64,000 bases of DNA, taken from assembly GCA_963989385.1 (NCBI GenBank), contig OZ022502.1:50027454-50091453 (forward strand). The letters are read 5' to 3'. This DNA is from Ctena decussata. Taxonomy: Eukaryota > Mollusca > Bivalvia > Lucinida > Lucinidae. The translations under genes and the position numbers were made by a program. The notes beneath the pieces are model-generated. The model was not told the origin of the DNA. It was given only the letters and a program-made list of their open reading frames with translations, and made no database searches. Below are positions 21,290-34,499 of this stretch, piece after piece (positions within the stretch are counted from its first letter, which is position 1; each line of letters opens with the position of its first letter).

Positions 21290-23828
21290 GGCTTAATAGC
21301 AGAGTATTTCAATTTTAAAATCTCAGTGACCTTTAGCAAAGTTCAAAAAATGACCTTGACCTTTGATGTCCTTATGTCTTCATGCATTCATTTAGTTAAC
21401 CGTATTTCCCAATTATTATATCTAGGCTTAAAACGTTTTCCTGAAATCAACCGTCAAAGCATTCTCCCATATGAAAGCATAACAAACCAATGTCGACCTT
21501 GTCATAAAATAGGTAAATGTCAATGCACGGTCAGAATTTGTATAATCTAAAATGGGCCCGAGTCCCCAGTGCTACATACAATACTACAAGATCATTGGAG
21601 CTTTGCTTCTGGAGAAGAGGATTTTGAAGTTTTTTTTCCATATATGGACATGGGAGCCATTTACTTAATTATTCAACAATATATACCAAGTATAATACCT
21701 GAGACTGAAGCTGTTTCTGAGAAATCCACTGTTTAAACATTTTTCTATACTTAACCATATTTTCCAATACTTTTATCTAGGCTTAAAAAGTTTCCATGAA
21801 ATCAACTGTTTAAGCATTTCCCCATATAAAAGCATAACAAACCAAAGTTGACCTTGCCGCAAATTCGGTCGAAGTCAATGCACGGTTATGATTTGTATAA
21901 ACTATGATGGGCCCGAGTTCCCAATGCTACATACCATGCCCAAATGTCATTGGGCCTTTGGTTCTGGAGAAGAAGATTTTGAAGGGTTTTACCATATATG
22001 GACATCTCGGCCAAGCTTGGTCAAGTGACCATGCCCATCTGAACAAACTTGGTTCCTTTGACCCAGTGAAGCACCATATGACATATAGCTTCAAACATCC
22101 CAGTAATTTCAGAGAATGTTTTTTGATAGGCGCGAGAATCTCAGTGACCTTGAACAAAGGTCAAAGAATGACCTTGACCCTTAGGAACACAATATCTTCA
22201 TTTGTTTATTTATTAAACAATATAGATCAATTATTATCCCTAAGACTTAAAAAGTTTTTGAGAAATCCACTGTTTAATCATTTCCCCGTATAAAAGCATA
22301 ACGCATTAAATTGACCTTGCCATAAATAAGGTCAAAGTCAATGCACAGTCTTGATTTGTATAAATTGTGATGGGCCCGACGCCCTCAATGCTACATACCA
22401 AGTTTAAAAGTCATAGGCCTTTCGGTCCGGAGCAGAATTTGATTTGTAAAAGTTATGATGAATCCTAGTCCTCAATGTAACACATCAAGCCAAATATGCC
22501 ATTAGACCTTTGGGTCTGGACAAGAAGATATTTTAAGGGTTTTTACCATTAATGGGCATGGCGGTCATGTGACCAAAACCGTCTGAACAAACTTTGGTTT
22601 CTTTGGCCCAATGACGCTCGATATGAAAAATGGCTTCAAACGGCCCAGTTACTTCAGAGGAGAAGATGTTTAAAAATGTTGACAGGATACAGAACTTCAT
22701 TATCCTTGAGCAAAGATCAAAGAATGACCTTGACCATAAGCGACATAATTATTTCATTTGGGTATTTGATTAACCATAAATACCAAATATTAGATTAGGC
22801 TGAAATATTTTCTTAGAAATTCACTATTCAAACATTTTCCCAAACAAAAGCATAACGTACCAAAGTTGTCCTTGTCGTAAATAAGGTCGTCAACCTATAG
22901 TCATCATTTGTATAAATTATGATGGGCTCGAATGCCCGATGCTACATAACAGGTTTCAATGTCAGGGGCCTTTCGGTTTCAGAGAAGAAGATTTTAAAGG
23001 GTTTACCAGATATGGTCGTGGTGGCCATCTTGGTCATATGACCCAGATACCGCGAACACAGACATAAATGTCCAACAAAACTGTCTTCAGATAGCACAGA
23101 TTGCCTGGAAAGTTGTCTCCAAAAATTAATTGTTGGGACTGGCAGTGCGAAGTCAGTAACCTTGACCTTTAGATCATAGGCATGGGCAAGTTATTGCTAG
23201 TTTAAAGTTTGGACCTGTATCTGTCATGCCAAATATGAACCAGATCCGTCATGTGGATTGGCATTTGTAAGCTATTAGAAAGGTAACATAAAACTTTGAT
23301 GTAAAATTCCTAAGTCTGTGATCTCGACCTTAAGGTTATAAGCCTGGGATGAGTAATTGCTAAAGAAAACTTTGGACCTATGTCTATTATCCTAACAAAT
23401 GCAAGAGGCCATCGTGGCCATGGATCATTGCCCTGAGTATCATGTGAACCAAGAATATTCGAGTTTTCTAACCGACCTTGGAGTAACATAGGGCAAGGTC
23501 TATATAAGGTCATAATTTGAAGAACCTATGACTGAAATTTCATTCCAATTAGCCAATTAGCCCATCGGTTCTCGAGATGAAGCTTTTCTACACTGTTTTA
23601 CCATGTATGGGCGGGGCGGCCATGTTATTCGTGCGACCAAGATCATTCTAAATAAACTTTCGTTTCCTAGGTACATTGAGGCTCCATATAAAATTTGACT
23701 TCAATCGGCCCAGTGGTTTCAGAGGAGAAGATGTTTAAAATGTTAATGGATGGATAATGGATAGACGACAGAGGCCTGGCTATACAATAAGCATAAATGT
23801 GAGTCTTCGGCTTAGGTGAGCTAAAAAT
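21290..23828 (+). mobile_element. GACCTTGACC-type repeat, several diverged units
   Basis: The repeated order is TGACCTTGACC, CATTTCCCCATATAAAAGCA, TTGACCTTGCCATAAATAAG, ATGATGGGCCCGAGTCCC, ATGCTACATACCA, GGTTCTGGAGAAGAAGATTT, ACCATATATGGGCATGGCGG and GGTCATGTGACC. It occurs at about 21.3, 21.8, 22.2, 22.7 and 23.3 kb, in 400-560 bp steps. The right end is marked by GGCTTAGGTGAGCTAAAAATG (near 23808-23828), the right-terminal phrase of this superfamily. Confidence 0.7.
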
Positions 23829-23989
23829 GAAAATGGCAAAGTCGCTTCACCTGAAAGTGTACGCATTCATATAAGTTCCCTTTATTCATTTCAACTAGAC
23901 TGTACTAGCCAAGGACAGAGAATAGTACGGTAGCCTCATTATCTCATTGTGGTATGCCCTCTCTAGTGTACACAAGGTTTTACTAAGAT

Positions 23990-25645
23990 TTGACCTAGTG
24001 ACCTAGTTCGTATCCGACATGACCCAGTTTCAAACTTTGACTATATTTTATGGAATAAATATTCTGACAAAATTTCACGAAGATTAGTTCAAAACTTGCC
24101 AACTAGAGTGTACACAAGGTTTTCCTAAGACCTGACCTAGTGACCTAGATTTCGACCTGTTTGAACCCAGTTTCAAACTTGGCCTAGTGTTCGTGGAGAT
24201 ACACATTGTCACAAAGGTTCATGAAGATTGAATTTAAACTGCCCTCTGGATTGTAATTAAGTTATTTTTTAATTCGACCTAGTGACCTAGAATTTGACTT
24301 AACGTAACCCACATTCAAATGGCCTAGACAAAATAGAAACAAACAGTCTTATATAGTTTCAGGAAGATTGAATCAAAACCATGCACTCTATTGTGTACAC
24401 AAGATTTTGTCTAAGACTTAATCTAGCGACCTGGTTCTTACTTGACATAATCTAGTTTCCATCTTAGCCTAGATTACATAGAGATAAACATTCTTACAAA
24501 TATGTCATGTATAGTGAGATCCTTTGGAAGCTAGTAATACACCTATGGAACGAAAATAGCAGACTCGGATTTAATAAGTCTGTCCATGACCAGTAATGAA
24601 TTATGCCACACTGGCTATGCCCCCTAGCACCGGCTTAGCGGAACTCTATTTTCAACATGCCTCTAAATGAACCCAAAGGACAAGAAAATATAATCTTTGA
24701 TGATGTACTGCCGCCACATGGCACAACACCACCGTAATATAGCTTAGTTATTTCTGCAAAGTGAGATCCATTGAAAGCAAGGATTGCACCATAGAAAAAA
24801 ATAGCAGACTCGGATTATTTGAAATATGAAATATACAACACTGACCACGCCCCCCACCCCCCCGCTGGCACCAACTTTAGCGGAACTCTACTTTTCCATA
24901 TGCCTCTAAATCAATGCCAAAGAATCAGAAAAAAACTAATTTGCACTATGATGAACACGATGTAAACACATTTTACGGCCGCCACACAGCACAACATAAG
25001 CCGCAGTGAAGATAAATAAGTCTGCATTGTAGGACCCTTCAGGCGCAAGGAATACACTAAAGTTTCTTGAAGATTGAATTAAAACTGTACCCACTGTAGT
25101 GATCACAAAGTTTTTCTGAGAGTTGACTTGGTGACCTAGTTACTAACCTGACATAACCTTGTTTCAAACTTACCTAGATTTCATGGAGATACACATTTTT
25201 ACAAAATGGCATAAAGACTTGATCAAAACTGTGCGCTCTAGAACGATCACAATGTTTTACTAAGTTTTTACCTAGTCACCTAGTTTTTTTTATCCGACAT
25301 AACCCAGATTCTAACTTGGACTAGTTCTGTTTCAAAAAAGAACATTCTGAAAAGGTTCATTTAGACTGGATTAAAACTGTGCCCTCACATGTGTACACGA
25401 GGTTTTTCTAAGATTTTACCTAGTGACCTAGGTTATTTTAAGTGGCATGACCCAGTTTAAAGACATAGAATGGATTTTATAAAGATAAACATACTGACAA
25501 AGTTTCACGAAGATTGTGTTAAAACTGTGCCCTTTGGAGTGTACACAAGTTTTTTCTTGGATTTTATCTAACGACTTAGTATTTAACTTGGCATTATTCA
25601 GTTTCAAACTTAGCCTAGATTTCTCGGAGAATAACATTCTAACAA
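23990..25645 (+). repeat. 144 bp tandem units (CCTAGTGACCTAG type)
   Basis: Each unit carries GACCTAGTGACCTAG, TGACATAACCCAGTTTCAAA, CTTGGCCTAGATTT, GGAGATACACATTCTGACAA, TTCATGAAGATTGAATTAAA and CTCTAGAGTGTACACAAGG. Marker positions 23996, 24137, 24280 and 24422, then 25127, 25271, 25419 and 25567, give 141-148 bp steps. Between about 24500 and 25020 lie two copies of another segment with AGCAGACTCGGATT (near 24560 and 24800). Confidence 0.75.
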
Positions 25646-25739
25646 ATAAGTTCTTTTTAGTAAGATCCTTGGAAGCAATGACTACACCAAAAGAACGACA
25701 TTAGCAGACTCGGTTTCTTTGAGTCTGTTCTTGTCCAGT

Positions 25740-26812
25740 AACGAAATATGCAACACTGATTTGACCTAGTGACCTTATGTTGTCCCAACGTGGCAGTCAT
25801 GTTGGCCGTTCGAACAATTTTTAGTTCCCTCAGTCCCTGGCAGCTGTTTATGAAATTTGGAAACAACTGACCCAGTTGTTGATGAGGAAACTTTTTTAAC
25901 TGTCAAAACATGAGAGATATGGGTCGGATGTCAAAACATTCCCTTGACCTCTTGTACTCGCAAATCTTCGTGTACTACATGTAATAACGACGATTGTATA
26001 TACATGTACCATTTTTTAGGCCAAAATCTTCTAAACTTGCCATGAAATCGTATGTTCTAGCATTTTCCCATACTTGACCTTCCCCTTAAAATATCAAGGT
26101 CAACCCAAGGTCTTAATTTGAACAGTCTTGGCTGTATTTGAATACCCAATGCTACCAAGTTTCAAGGCCCTCGCTCATTTGGATCTGGAGAAGATCTTTA
26201 AAAGGTTTCACCATATATGGGCATGGCGGCCATGCTGGTCATGTGACCCGGACCGTTTGACAAATTATCGTTCCCTCAGCCACTTGGGGCTCTGTAAAAA
26301 TGGTTACAGTTTAATCTGTGTCTTTGGGGAGATGCTCGAAACTGTCTAACTAATTATGATAGACATGTGTCAAAGGTAAAATAAATATCCTTAACCTCTT
26401 GTACTCACACATCTTACCAATTTTTAGCCCAAAAGCTTCAATAATTTCCATAAAATCTTAAGCTTTAGCATTTTCCTTTTTCAGTGCTCCAGAAAGCAAG
26501 TTTGACCTTGCCGCAAGAAAGGTCAGGCTCAACCCAAGGTCAAAATATGAATAATCCTGGTAGTACTTGTGTACCTGATGCCACTTTCAAAGTTTAAAGG
26601 CCCTCAGCTTATTGGTTCTGGAGAAGGAGATTTTTAAATGTTTTACATATATGGGCATGGCGGTCATGTGGGTCATGTGACCAGGATCGTTTGAACAACT
26701 TTTGATCTCCCGCCCCTTGGAGGCTCTACAAGAAATTAGCTTACTATTGGCCAAGCAGTTTCAGAGGAGAACTCGTAAGAAAACGTTGACGGACGGACGA
26801 TGTACGAGAGTA
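25740..26812 (+). mobile_element. GACCTTGACC-type repeat with (GACG)n end
   Basis: Two units of the standard order occur: TTTAGTTCCCTCAGTCCC, ACTTGACCTTCCCCTTAAAA, TTTCAAGGCCCTCG, ATATGGGCATGGCGGCCATG, GGTCATGTGACCCGGACCG, then again from about 26400. It ends GTTGACGGACGGACGATG at 26785-26802. Non-coding. Confidence 0.7.
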
Positions 26813-28363
26813 AGTTCTAAATAATACGCGCATCTCCATTCCTCAGTCTTGCTTATTATAATAAGTTTCAGCTTAATTAGAAACTACCAAAAGGACTGTT
26901 TCACTATTAAAATCATCGAAGATTTTTATCGAAATAATATGTGCCAGTCTGTGTCTAAATCTTACGATAAACAAAGGGAAGGAGGGAGGAATGAAGGAAA
27001 GGAAGGAAGGAAGGAAGGTAAGAAGGAAGGAAGGAAGGAAACCAGTGCCATTATAGTATACTCAACAGCAAAAGAAACGCATATTTTTAGTGTCTTGTAT
27101 TGCCTCATCAATTGTCGTGATATTTTACTTTTAAGTTAGTACTGGGATTGGCCTTTACATGGCCATACGTTTTGCAACATTGTCTTGTCAAGTGCAATTC
27201 TTCGGAAAAAATATGAAGATTTTTGTCAAAAAGACAAAAATCATAAAATTCTGGCTCACAGTGGCAAAAAATAAATTATCAATACGATTTGCGGCACGTC
27301 AGTACAGCATGATGTTACCAACTGGAAAACGATATAAAACTTTTAAGAGATTGATTTTTATACAGTAAAATCACACATGCAAAAATCTGCATTTTCCAAA
27401 GTTTTTCAAAGTTTTTGAAAATCGTCTGAATCATCAAATTATTAGAAAAACTAGTAATTTGGGATTCAAAATGAGTAAAGCTATAAGCAAAGGACCCGTT
27501 CAAAATAAATTTAATTTTGACTGGAAGTGAGCACGTATTTTGCTCACTTCCGGTTTGCGTTTAAGAAATTTAAAAGCCGATAAAAATGTTTTCCTGGAAA
27601 AATCTTTTCTCCCCGTTTGCTCACCGTAGACTGCCCTTTATGATAAAGATCGGTATGAATTTCATTCTGTTTTGCCCAGTGATTTCAAGGATCCAGCGCG
27701 CATAAGTTCAATATGTGGTTGCATTATTGTAACGACGTACAGAGTTACTTCCCTTTGTTAGCATACTCCATTTGATTGTGACCACTTACCCTTTTATTAA
27801 TCCTGAATTGGAACCAATTTCCAATTCGGTTTCCTGAAAAATCTACAAAAATTTCTTTTGCTATCGCAAAAATTGCTTACTTATGGGGTTCGCATAAAGG
27901 GGTATAACTTTGTTTGTAACCAGTAACCCATGCTGAAAATTCTTGATGATGTTTCTGAGACAGTGTAGCATCCCAGATAAAGAGGGCATCAGTTTTGAAG
28001 CCAGGTACAACTCAGTTCAAGGCACTAAGTTAATTGATCTGTATTTGTGAATTTTGAAAGTGACCCCTTGATTGTTTACGCTTTCGTTACGCATGAATAA
28101 ACAAACAAAATTGCAATTAGTTTTACGACGAAGTGTACTCCATGCATTGATAATAACTTCCCTGTTTTGCCAATTTAAGCAGATTTTTATTTTCACATAA
28201 AAAATACCGAAAAGAAAGATATGCGTTATTTTTGCTTTTGAGTATATAATTCGCATATTTAGCGGGCGAATAAAAACCAAGTCAGTCTGATTACACAAAA
28301 CTACTCTGGATGGATTCGATGTTCGAATGACTGTTATCAAAGCTCTATTGCGACAACAATGAA
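26813..28363. other. unassigned stretch with (GGAA)n microsatellite and a small hairpin
   Basis: A purine (GGAAGGAA)n tract lies at 26978-27040. A perfect hairpin, GATTTTTGTC-AAAAA-GACAAAAATC, lies at 27218-27242. The frames at 26849-27139 and 27159-27368 are driven by these simple sequences. No gene was recognised. Confidence 0.5.
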
Positions 28364-31068
28364 CAAGAGGGTCACGAGGCCCTGAATGGCTCACCTGAGT
28401 AAAAAGATCAATGGTCGAACTAGGATCATCATTTGAACAAACCTGGTAGTTAAAACTGTCAAAATATGAGAGACATTGCTTGAAGCTCAAAAATGACTTC
28501 TATTGCTAAAATGTTAAGGTACATGTACTCATTTATTAGACTGTTTTATTAACTTCTGCACCAACAATTTCTACATCATCAATGTTCATTAATATTTAAC
28601 TTTTTCCCTTATAAGAACACTGTTTGACCTTACCTAAAAATTTTCAAAGTCCCTCAGCCCCTGAATGTTTTTCTATGAAATTTGGTTACAATTTGCCCAG
28701 CGGCTTTTGTGGAAATGTTTGTAATTGTCAAAATTTGAGAGTCCTGGGTCAAAGATCACAGAATGACCTAGACTTCCTGTACTCACTATTCCTCATGTAT
28801 GCATTAAGATGACTGTCTATAACAGATTTTATGCCAAAAGTTTTTCCAAACAAATGTGTTCTAGCTTTCACCAACAGCTTTTCCCCATATTTGATTATGC
28901 CGCTGAAAAGGTCAAGGTCAACACAAAGTCTAGATTTGAACACTTTTAATAGTGATCGAGTACCCCATGCTATATTCCAAGTTTCAAGGCCATCTGACAA
29001 TATGAGATGAGCTTTAAAGGGTTTTAACATACATGGGCGTGGCGGCCATGTTAATCATGTGACCCAGACCATTTGAAGAAATTTCCGTTCCCTCACCCCC
29101 TGGATGCTCTAAATGATATATGGTAACAATTGACCCGTGACTTTTGGGGAGAAAATTAATACTGTCAAAATATGAGAATTCAGGGTCAAAGATCAAAGAA
29201 TGACCGTGATCTGTTGCATTCATAAATCTTCATGTACTTATAAAGATGATAATATATAACAGATTTTGGGCCTAAATCTTTGAAATTTTCCAAGAAATCT
29301 TGTGTTCTAGCATTTTCCCATTTTTGATTCTGCCGTTGAAAAGGGCAAGGTCAACCCAAGTTCAAGATTTGAACAACCATGAAGGTACTGGAGTACCTTA
29401 TGATACATTCCAAGTTTCAAGGCCATCGGTCAATGGATGCTAGACAAGAAGAGTTTAAAAGTTGTTGGTTTTTTTTTCACAATATATGGGCGGGGTGGCC
29501 ATGTTGGTCATGTGACCAAGACCATTTTCACAATTTTTCATTTCCTCAACCCGTGGAGGGTCTTTATGAAATTTGGCTACAATTGGTCCAGTGGCTTCTG
29601 AGAAGATTGTTTGAAATTGTCAAACTATGAGACTTCAGGGTCAAAGGTAATAGAATGACCTTGACCACTTGTACTAATAAATCTTCATGTACTGATTAAG
29701 TTGACTGTCTATAACAAATTTTAGGTCTAAATTTTCAACTTTATACCTAAAGAAATCTTATATTCTAGCATTTTTGCCATATTTGACCTTGCCATAAAAA
29801 AGTTTAAGGTCAACTAAGGTCATCATCTGAATAATCTTGATAGTACTTGAGCACCTGATGCTACATTCCAAGTTTCAAGGCCATCGGTAAACTGGTTCTT
29901 AAGAATAAGAATTTTAAAGGATTTTATAATATAGGGGCGTGTTTGCCATATTGGTCATGTGACCCTGACCATTTTAACAAATTTTCGCTCCCCATTCCCT
30001 CAACCCCTGTTCTATGTGAAAGTTCTATGTGAAATCTGCTTACGACTGACTAATCGGCTTTTGAGAAGATTGATTGAAATTGTCGAACTATTAGAGACCT
30101 GGTAGAGATTAAAGAATGACATTGACCTCTTGTACTCACAAATCTTCATGAACTCATTAAGATGACAGTACCTTTAGGCCAAAATCTTCAAGAGTTTCCA
30201 AGAAATCGTATGTTCTGGCATTTTCCCATATTTGACCTTGCCATAAAAAAGTCAAGGTCAACCCAATGTCAAAATTTGAACAATATTGTTGGTACTTGAG
30301 TACTTAATGCTACATAACAAGTTTCAAGGCCATCGGTTAATTGGTTCTTCTGAAGCAGATTTTTAAATAAAAAATCCATAAATGGGCATAGCGGCCATCT
30401 TGGTCATGTGACCCAGACCATTTTCACAAAAATCATTCCCTCAAACCCTGAAAGCCCTATATGAAATTTGCTTACAATTGACTCAGTGGCTTTTGAGGAG
30501 ATTCTTTGTAATTGTCGAAATTTGAGAGACCTGAGTCAAAGGTCAAAGAATGATCTTGACCATCTGTACTCACAAATCTTCATTATTCTTTAAGATGACT
30601 AAATTTTCCAATTTTCAGCCCAAAGTCTGCAACATTTTTAAGAAATCTTATGTTTTAGCATTTTCCCATATAAAAGCACCAAAGACTTAATTTAACCTTA
30701 CCTTAAAATAAGTCAAGGTCAACCCATAGTCATAATTTGAATAATCTTTGTAGTACTAACGTACCCGATGCTACATACCAAGTTTCAAGGCCATCGGTCT
30801 CTTGGTTCTGGAGAAGAAGAGCTTTAAGGTTTAACCATATATGGGCATGGCGGCCATGTTGGTATCACACCCAGGCACTTTGAACACTTTTTCGTTCTGC
30901 AAACACCTAGAGGCTACATATATGAAATTTGGGTATAATCGACCCAATGATTTCAGAGGAGAAGTCGTTTGAAACTGTGGAGGGACCGACGACGGACGAC
31001 GTCGGACAATGGGGCCTGCCCATACTAAAAGCTCCACCGGAACCTTCGTCTCAGCAGAGCTAAAATCG
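28364..31068 (+). mobile_element. GACCTTGACC-type repeat, long copy with five or so units
   Basis: The left end is GAGGGTCACGAGGCCCTGAA and GGCTCACCTGAG. Units of roughly 530-560 bp follow, at about 28.4, 28.9, 29.4, 29.9 and 30.4 kb. Each has TTTGGTTACAATTGGCCCAG, AATTGTCAAAATATGAGAG, GAATGACCTTGACC, CTAGCATTTTCCCAT, AGGTCAAGGTCAACCCAAG and AGTTTCAAGGCCATCGGT. The right end has GACGACGGACGACGTC (30988-31003), the near-palindrome AGCTCCACCGGAACC and CAGCAGAGCTAAAATCG. A 157-residue minus-strand frame (28017-28490) overlaps the left end and is not a gene. Confidence 0.75.
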
Positions 31069-31393
31069 CTGTTTAACGAAACAATTTCAATTTATTTAAA
31101 TGTAACTTAACACGTTTCTCTTGGTCTAGAAACATATTTTTGAGTAAACAATACCTTACTTATAAACTTTTGTATGACTGTTATGGCAAACTTGACGTTT
31201 GATGCTTCTTTTCAAGTTCTGCATGTCTTTTTATTTAAGTGTCATGGATGTGCTATTAGATGCAAGTTAGATGCATAGTAAAGTCTTGTCTGGGTACTTT
31301 TATCAATACTTGTTTGTAATGATATAATTGCCATTTACTCGAACGCTGTATTTTAGTTTAGAAATTCCCCCTGATTAAGAAGCAATACATTAC

Positions 31394-31750
31394 CTTGATC
31401 ACAAGGATCTTTTCTAATCCCAGTTAGATCTGAAAGCACGTGCTCCATTTTCAGGATATCCAGAACTTCTTTCAAAGCTTGACGTATCCTGTTGGAACAT
31501 TTCATCATTGTATGTAACAAAGAACCTATGCGTTGTTCATCTTTCAAAGGACAGGATGTAATATTCGTATGCTCACGGATACTGAAGAAAAGCCTCGACA
31601 GCAAATAGTCTGCAATAGTTTCTATTGCTGTGTCATCATTCAGCATAAACTTGAGCCTCTGAAACACTCGTTCTTGTAGCATAAATCTCGGGAAGTGACA
31701 GTCAGGTCGAGGACCATTTCCAAGAGACGACAGTTGTAGTTTCTCGAATT
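31394..31750 (-). CDS. internal exon encoding a CARD-like (death-fold) domain, exon B
   Basis: On the minus strand TTTGTAG precedes the exon (acceptor at 31751-31757) and ATCAAG|GTAATG closes it (donor at 31393). The 357 bp between are open in one frame and phase 1 at both ends. The product, 118-119 residues, begins FEKLQLSSLGNGPRPD. Its core from about residue 30 reads VFQRLKFML, ETIADYLLSRLFFSIREH, DEQRIGSLLHTMM, IRQALKEVLDILK and HVLSDL. This alternation of amphipathic helices matches CARD helices 1-6 in spacing. CARDs assemble apoptotic and inflammatory signalling complexes. The family call rests on pattern and not on a search; a different death-fold class is possible. Confidence 0.55.
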
Positions 31751-31918
31751 CTACAAATAAAGAATGAAAATATATTATTGTGACTGAGCATAACGAATAA
31801 TCAGAAGAAGAAATTTAGAGTTAAAATAAGTTAATCCAAAAACCACAGAGAATGGCTTGTTATGGAGCGTTTACAGCACAATGGCTTGTGTACACAAAAT
31901 AGCACTGTAGGTCTGCCT

Positions 31919-31963
31919 ATTCTTTTCTACCCCATACTTTGCAAGGTCGTTGGGGCACCACAG
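31919..31963 (-). mobile_element. extreme 3'-end fragment of the LINE
   Basis: The minus strand reads CTGTGGTGCCCCAACGACCT, then GTATGGGGTAGAAAAGAAT, which matches the last 45 bp of the LINE at 16688-20412. It lies just downstream of the second LINE copy in the same orientation. It is either a separate, severely 5'-truncated insertion or a duplicated tail. Confidence 0.7.
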
Positions 31964-32274
31964 TACCTGTATTGAAGCTATAAATGGGCCGTGCGTGTGT
32001 TATGTTAGTCAAGACGATGAAATTCAAAAATGGCCTATTTTTTCGAGGTAAATTCTCAGACAATCCGAAAAGATGAATTAAGTTCATTAGTCTGTTCTAG
32101 TCTAGTCCATTACTTTCTGAAGTCGTTGGGGCACCACAGATGACTCTACAATAATTCCTTTCCACTCATCCCTGTCTTAAGCTGCCCTAGCTGAGCTAGC
32201 AAAATCCACCCCTGTCCACCCCTAAATATTGTCGTCCCGCCTTTTCTTCTGTCTACCTGCCTTTCTGTTTCCTT

Positions 32275-34207
32275 TCACTGTGCCCTGCAAATTGTCTTTG
32301 CTAAACAAGAAGACATTGAAACGTGGCCAAACTTTCTCAGTTTCCGCTTCTTAACCAAGGTCAGGTCTTCGACGTATACTCCAATGGCTGCTTGGATCTT
32401 TCTTCGAACTTCCTCATTGGTTATATGGTCTTTGTACGAAATGTTCAGTAACCTTCGGTAGCATCTCATCTCAAAGGCCTGCATTCTTTGCTCTCTAACT
32501 CTGCTGTAAAGGTTCACGATTAGCATGCATACAGAAAAAATATGACAGGGGAGCGCATCAATTTCACCGTTGGTTCAAGAGATATGTTGTTATCTCTCCA
32601 TATTGGCTTCATGTTTGACAGAGTAGCAGTGGCTTGTGCAATCCTTGAGACACACTTCGGTTTTGAGCCTTCATCTGAGACAATAGCTTCCAGGTACTTG
32701 AAGCTTGTAACTGTTCCAAGCTACTATCCTTTAACCTTTAACTCCCTCTGGATGCTGCTCGCACTTTTTGTCATTAGCTTGGTCTTCTCAGCACTTGTCT
32801 CCATTTTATACCTTGTGCAGGTTTTGTCAATACTTTTGACTAGGGCTTCTAGTTCCTGCTTTTCTTCAGCAAGGACAGCAATGTAATCGGCAAACCGCAT
32901 TTTGGTAGTATTCCAGCCACCTATGCTAACCTTTCCATTTTGTTCTTCCAGAGCATCCCGGTCTGGCCACATACTTTCGTTTCTCCTTCCGCTGATTCAA
33001 GAAGGGCAGTTGTCAGTTACTGGCGAAAGTATGTGCACTTAGTGCTGGTTAACCGCTTAGGAGGTCTAAGCCTGCCTAGGAATAGTGTGGTTAGGTTAAC
33101 TGACCGTCCCGACATGACCTTAGTTGTTACCGTGGACGTTAAGCATCAAATCAACCAACCTAATCTTCCAGAGCATCAGACATGATCATTTCAAGAAAAA
33201 TTTTGAAGAGGCTGGGTGGGAAAAGACATCCTTGCCTAGCTCCAACTGTTGTTCTGAACCTTTCTCTTGTGCTGCCATTCATCTGAACTGCAGTTATAGC
33301 TTTGTCATAGAGGTGCTCAATGGCGCAACTAGATATGCATTGATACTGTACTTCCGCATGGTGGCCCATAAGGCTGCATGCCATACCCTTTCAGTTGCTT
33401 TCTTGAAATCAATGAAGATATGGTGCAGATTCTGCTGATGTTGAAGGTTCTTTTCACACAGAATTCTGAGGTTGAAGATCTGTTCCGTTGTGCTTCTTCC
33501 AGCTCTGAGCCAAGCCTGTTCTTCAGCTTTAATCTCTTCAACTTGGGGTTTGAGCCTGTTCAAGATGACTTTCAGCTTGACTTTACTCGGATGACTGATG
33601 AGGCTAATGGTTCTGTAGTTCTGGCAGAGCTGCAGGTTGCCCTTTTTCATGGAATGTAATAATTCAGCGACTGAGTCCATGGGGTTGGCCGTTTTCTTGT
33701 CCTCCAGATCTTGTTACAAATCTTTCTTAAAACATTCATCACGGTTCCCCCACGTGCTGGAACAAGTTGTGCTGGTATATCATCAACTCCAGCGGTCTTC
33801 TCCTTTTTCAGTGCAGCTACAGCAATCTCAACTGCCACCCGCAGAATCGGTTGTTGAACTGGGTACTGAGTGCAGTCCAGAACTGTACTGTCACCATAAC
33901 TCTCAAAGTTGTATAGCTCCGAGCAATATTCTGTCCAACTGCTGAGAATCTCTCCTTCTTCTGTCAGACATTTTCCGGACTTTTTCTGGGTAGTTGTGGA
34001 TCTACCCTGTTTCTCTAAAGTTAGATCTTTCACCAGCTGATATGCTTTCTTGCTGTTGTTTTCGTTAAGGCATCTTTCGATCTCCTCGCACTGAGTTCCT
34101 ATACAGTCTTCCATTACTTTCTTCATTGCCTTCTGGTTCTTCTTTTTACCTTCTCTGTATTCTTTCGCTCCTTCTTCTTTATAATGCCTCTTCTTCACAT
34201 CCCTCAT
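32275..34207 (-). pseudogene. LINE copy 2 reverse transcriptase region, broken and SINE-split
   Basis: Reading down the minus strand: 34207-33647 gives RHYKEEGAKEYREGKKKNQK through RWTEY-like SWTEYCSELYN to AGVDDIPAQLVPARG. 33680-33294 gives KKGNLQLCQNYRTISLISHP, EEQAWLRAGRSTTEQ and FIDFKKATERVW. 33384-33160 gives TVGARQGCLFPPSLF and MIMSDALED. After the SINE, 32972-32724 resumes DALEEQNGKVSIGG and RFADYIAVLAEE, in which the second aspartate of the FADD catalytic box is tyrosine (32883-32885). 32526-32275 gives QAFEMRCYRRLLNISYKDHI and KRKLRKFGHVS. Loss of that Asp alone would abolish polymerisation. Confidence 0.9.
32958..33163 (+). mobile_element. SINE family 2 copy inserted in LINE copy 2, with 14 bp target duplication
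   Basis: The insertion is flanked by perfect TCTTCCAGAGCATC repeats (32944-32957 and 33164-33177). It starts CCGGTCTGGCCACATACTTT, which is the end of the tRNA-like head seen at 2815-2888, so most of the promoter is missing. It then carries the family body (TTACTGGCGAAAGTATGTGC, GGTTAACCGCTTAGGAGG, GTGTGGTTAGGTTAACTG, CCGTGGACGTTAAG). Removing it and one repeat restores a continuous ...SDALEE... frame in the LINE. The SINE is therefore younger than the LINE copy and opposite to it in orientation. Confidence 0.9.
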
Positions 34208-34499
34208 CTCATCACAGCGTTCAAGAACATTTCTGGTGATCCAGGGCTTTTTCTTGCAACGTTCCTTCCAAAGTAACTCACAGTGTCAGTTACTCCTATA
34301 TTGATGGTGATAGTCATGCTCTCTATGTATATTTCATCAACCCACAAACTGATGAATGGTGCAAATTTCCCACCTATTGCTGCTTTGAACGTACCTGCAA
34401 CATATGGATTTCTTAACTTCTCAAGGTCAAACCTCAGTTTTGGCTGGGTTTGCTTATTGGACTTCTTCAGACGAACTTTGAAGGTTGAAGGTCGTCATC

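Noticed and set aside
28017..28490. 157-residue minus-strand frame
   Set aside because: Half of it is the inverted left end of a GACCTTGACC-type repeat, and no protein motif is visible.
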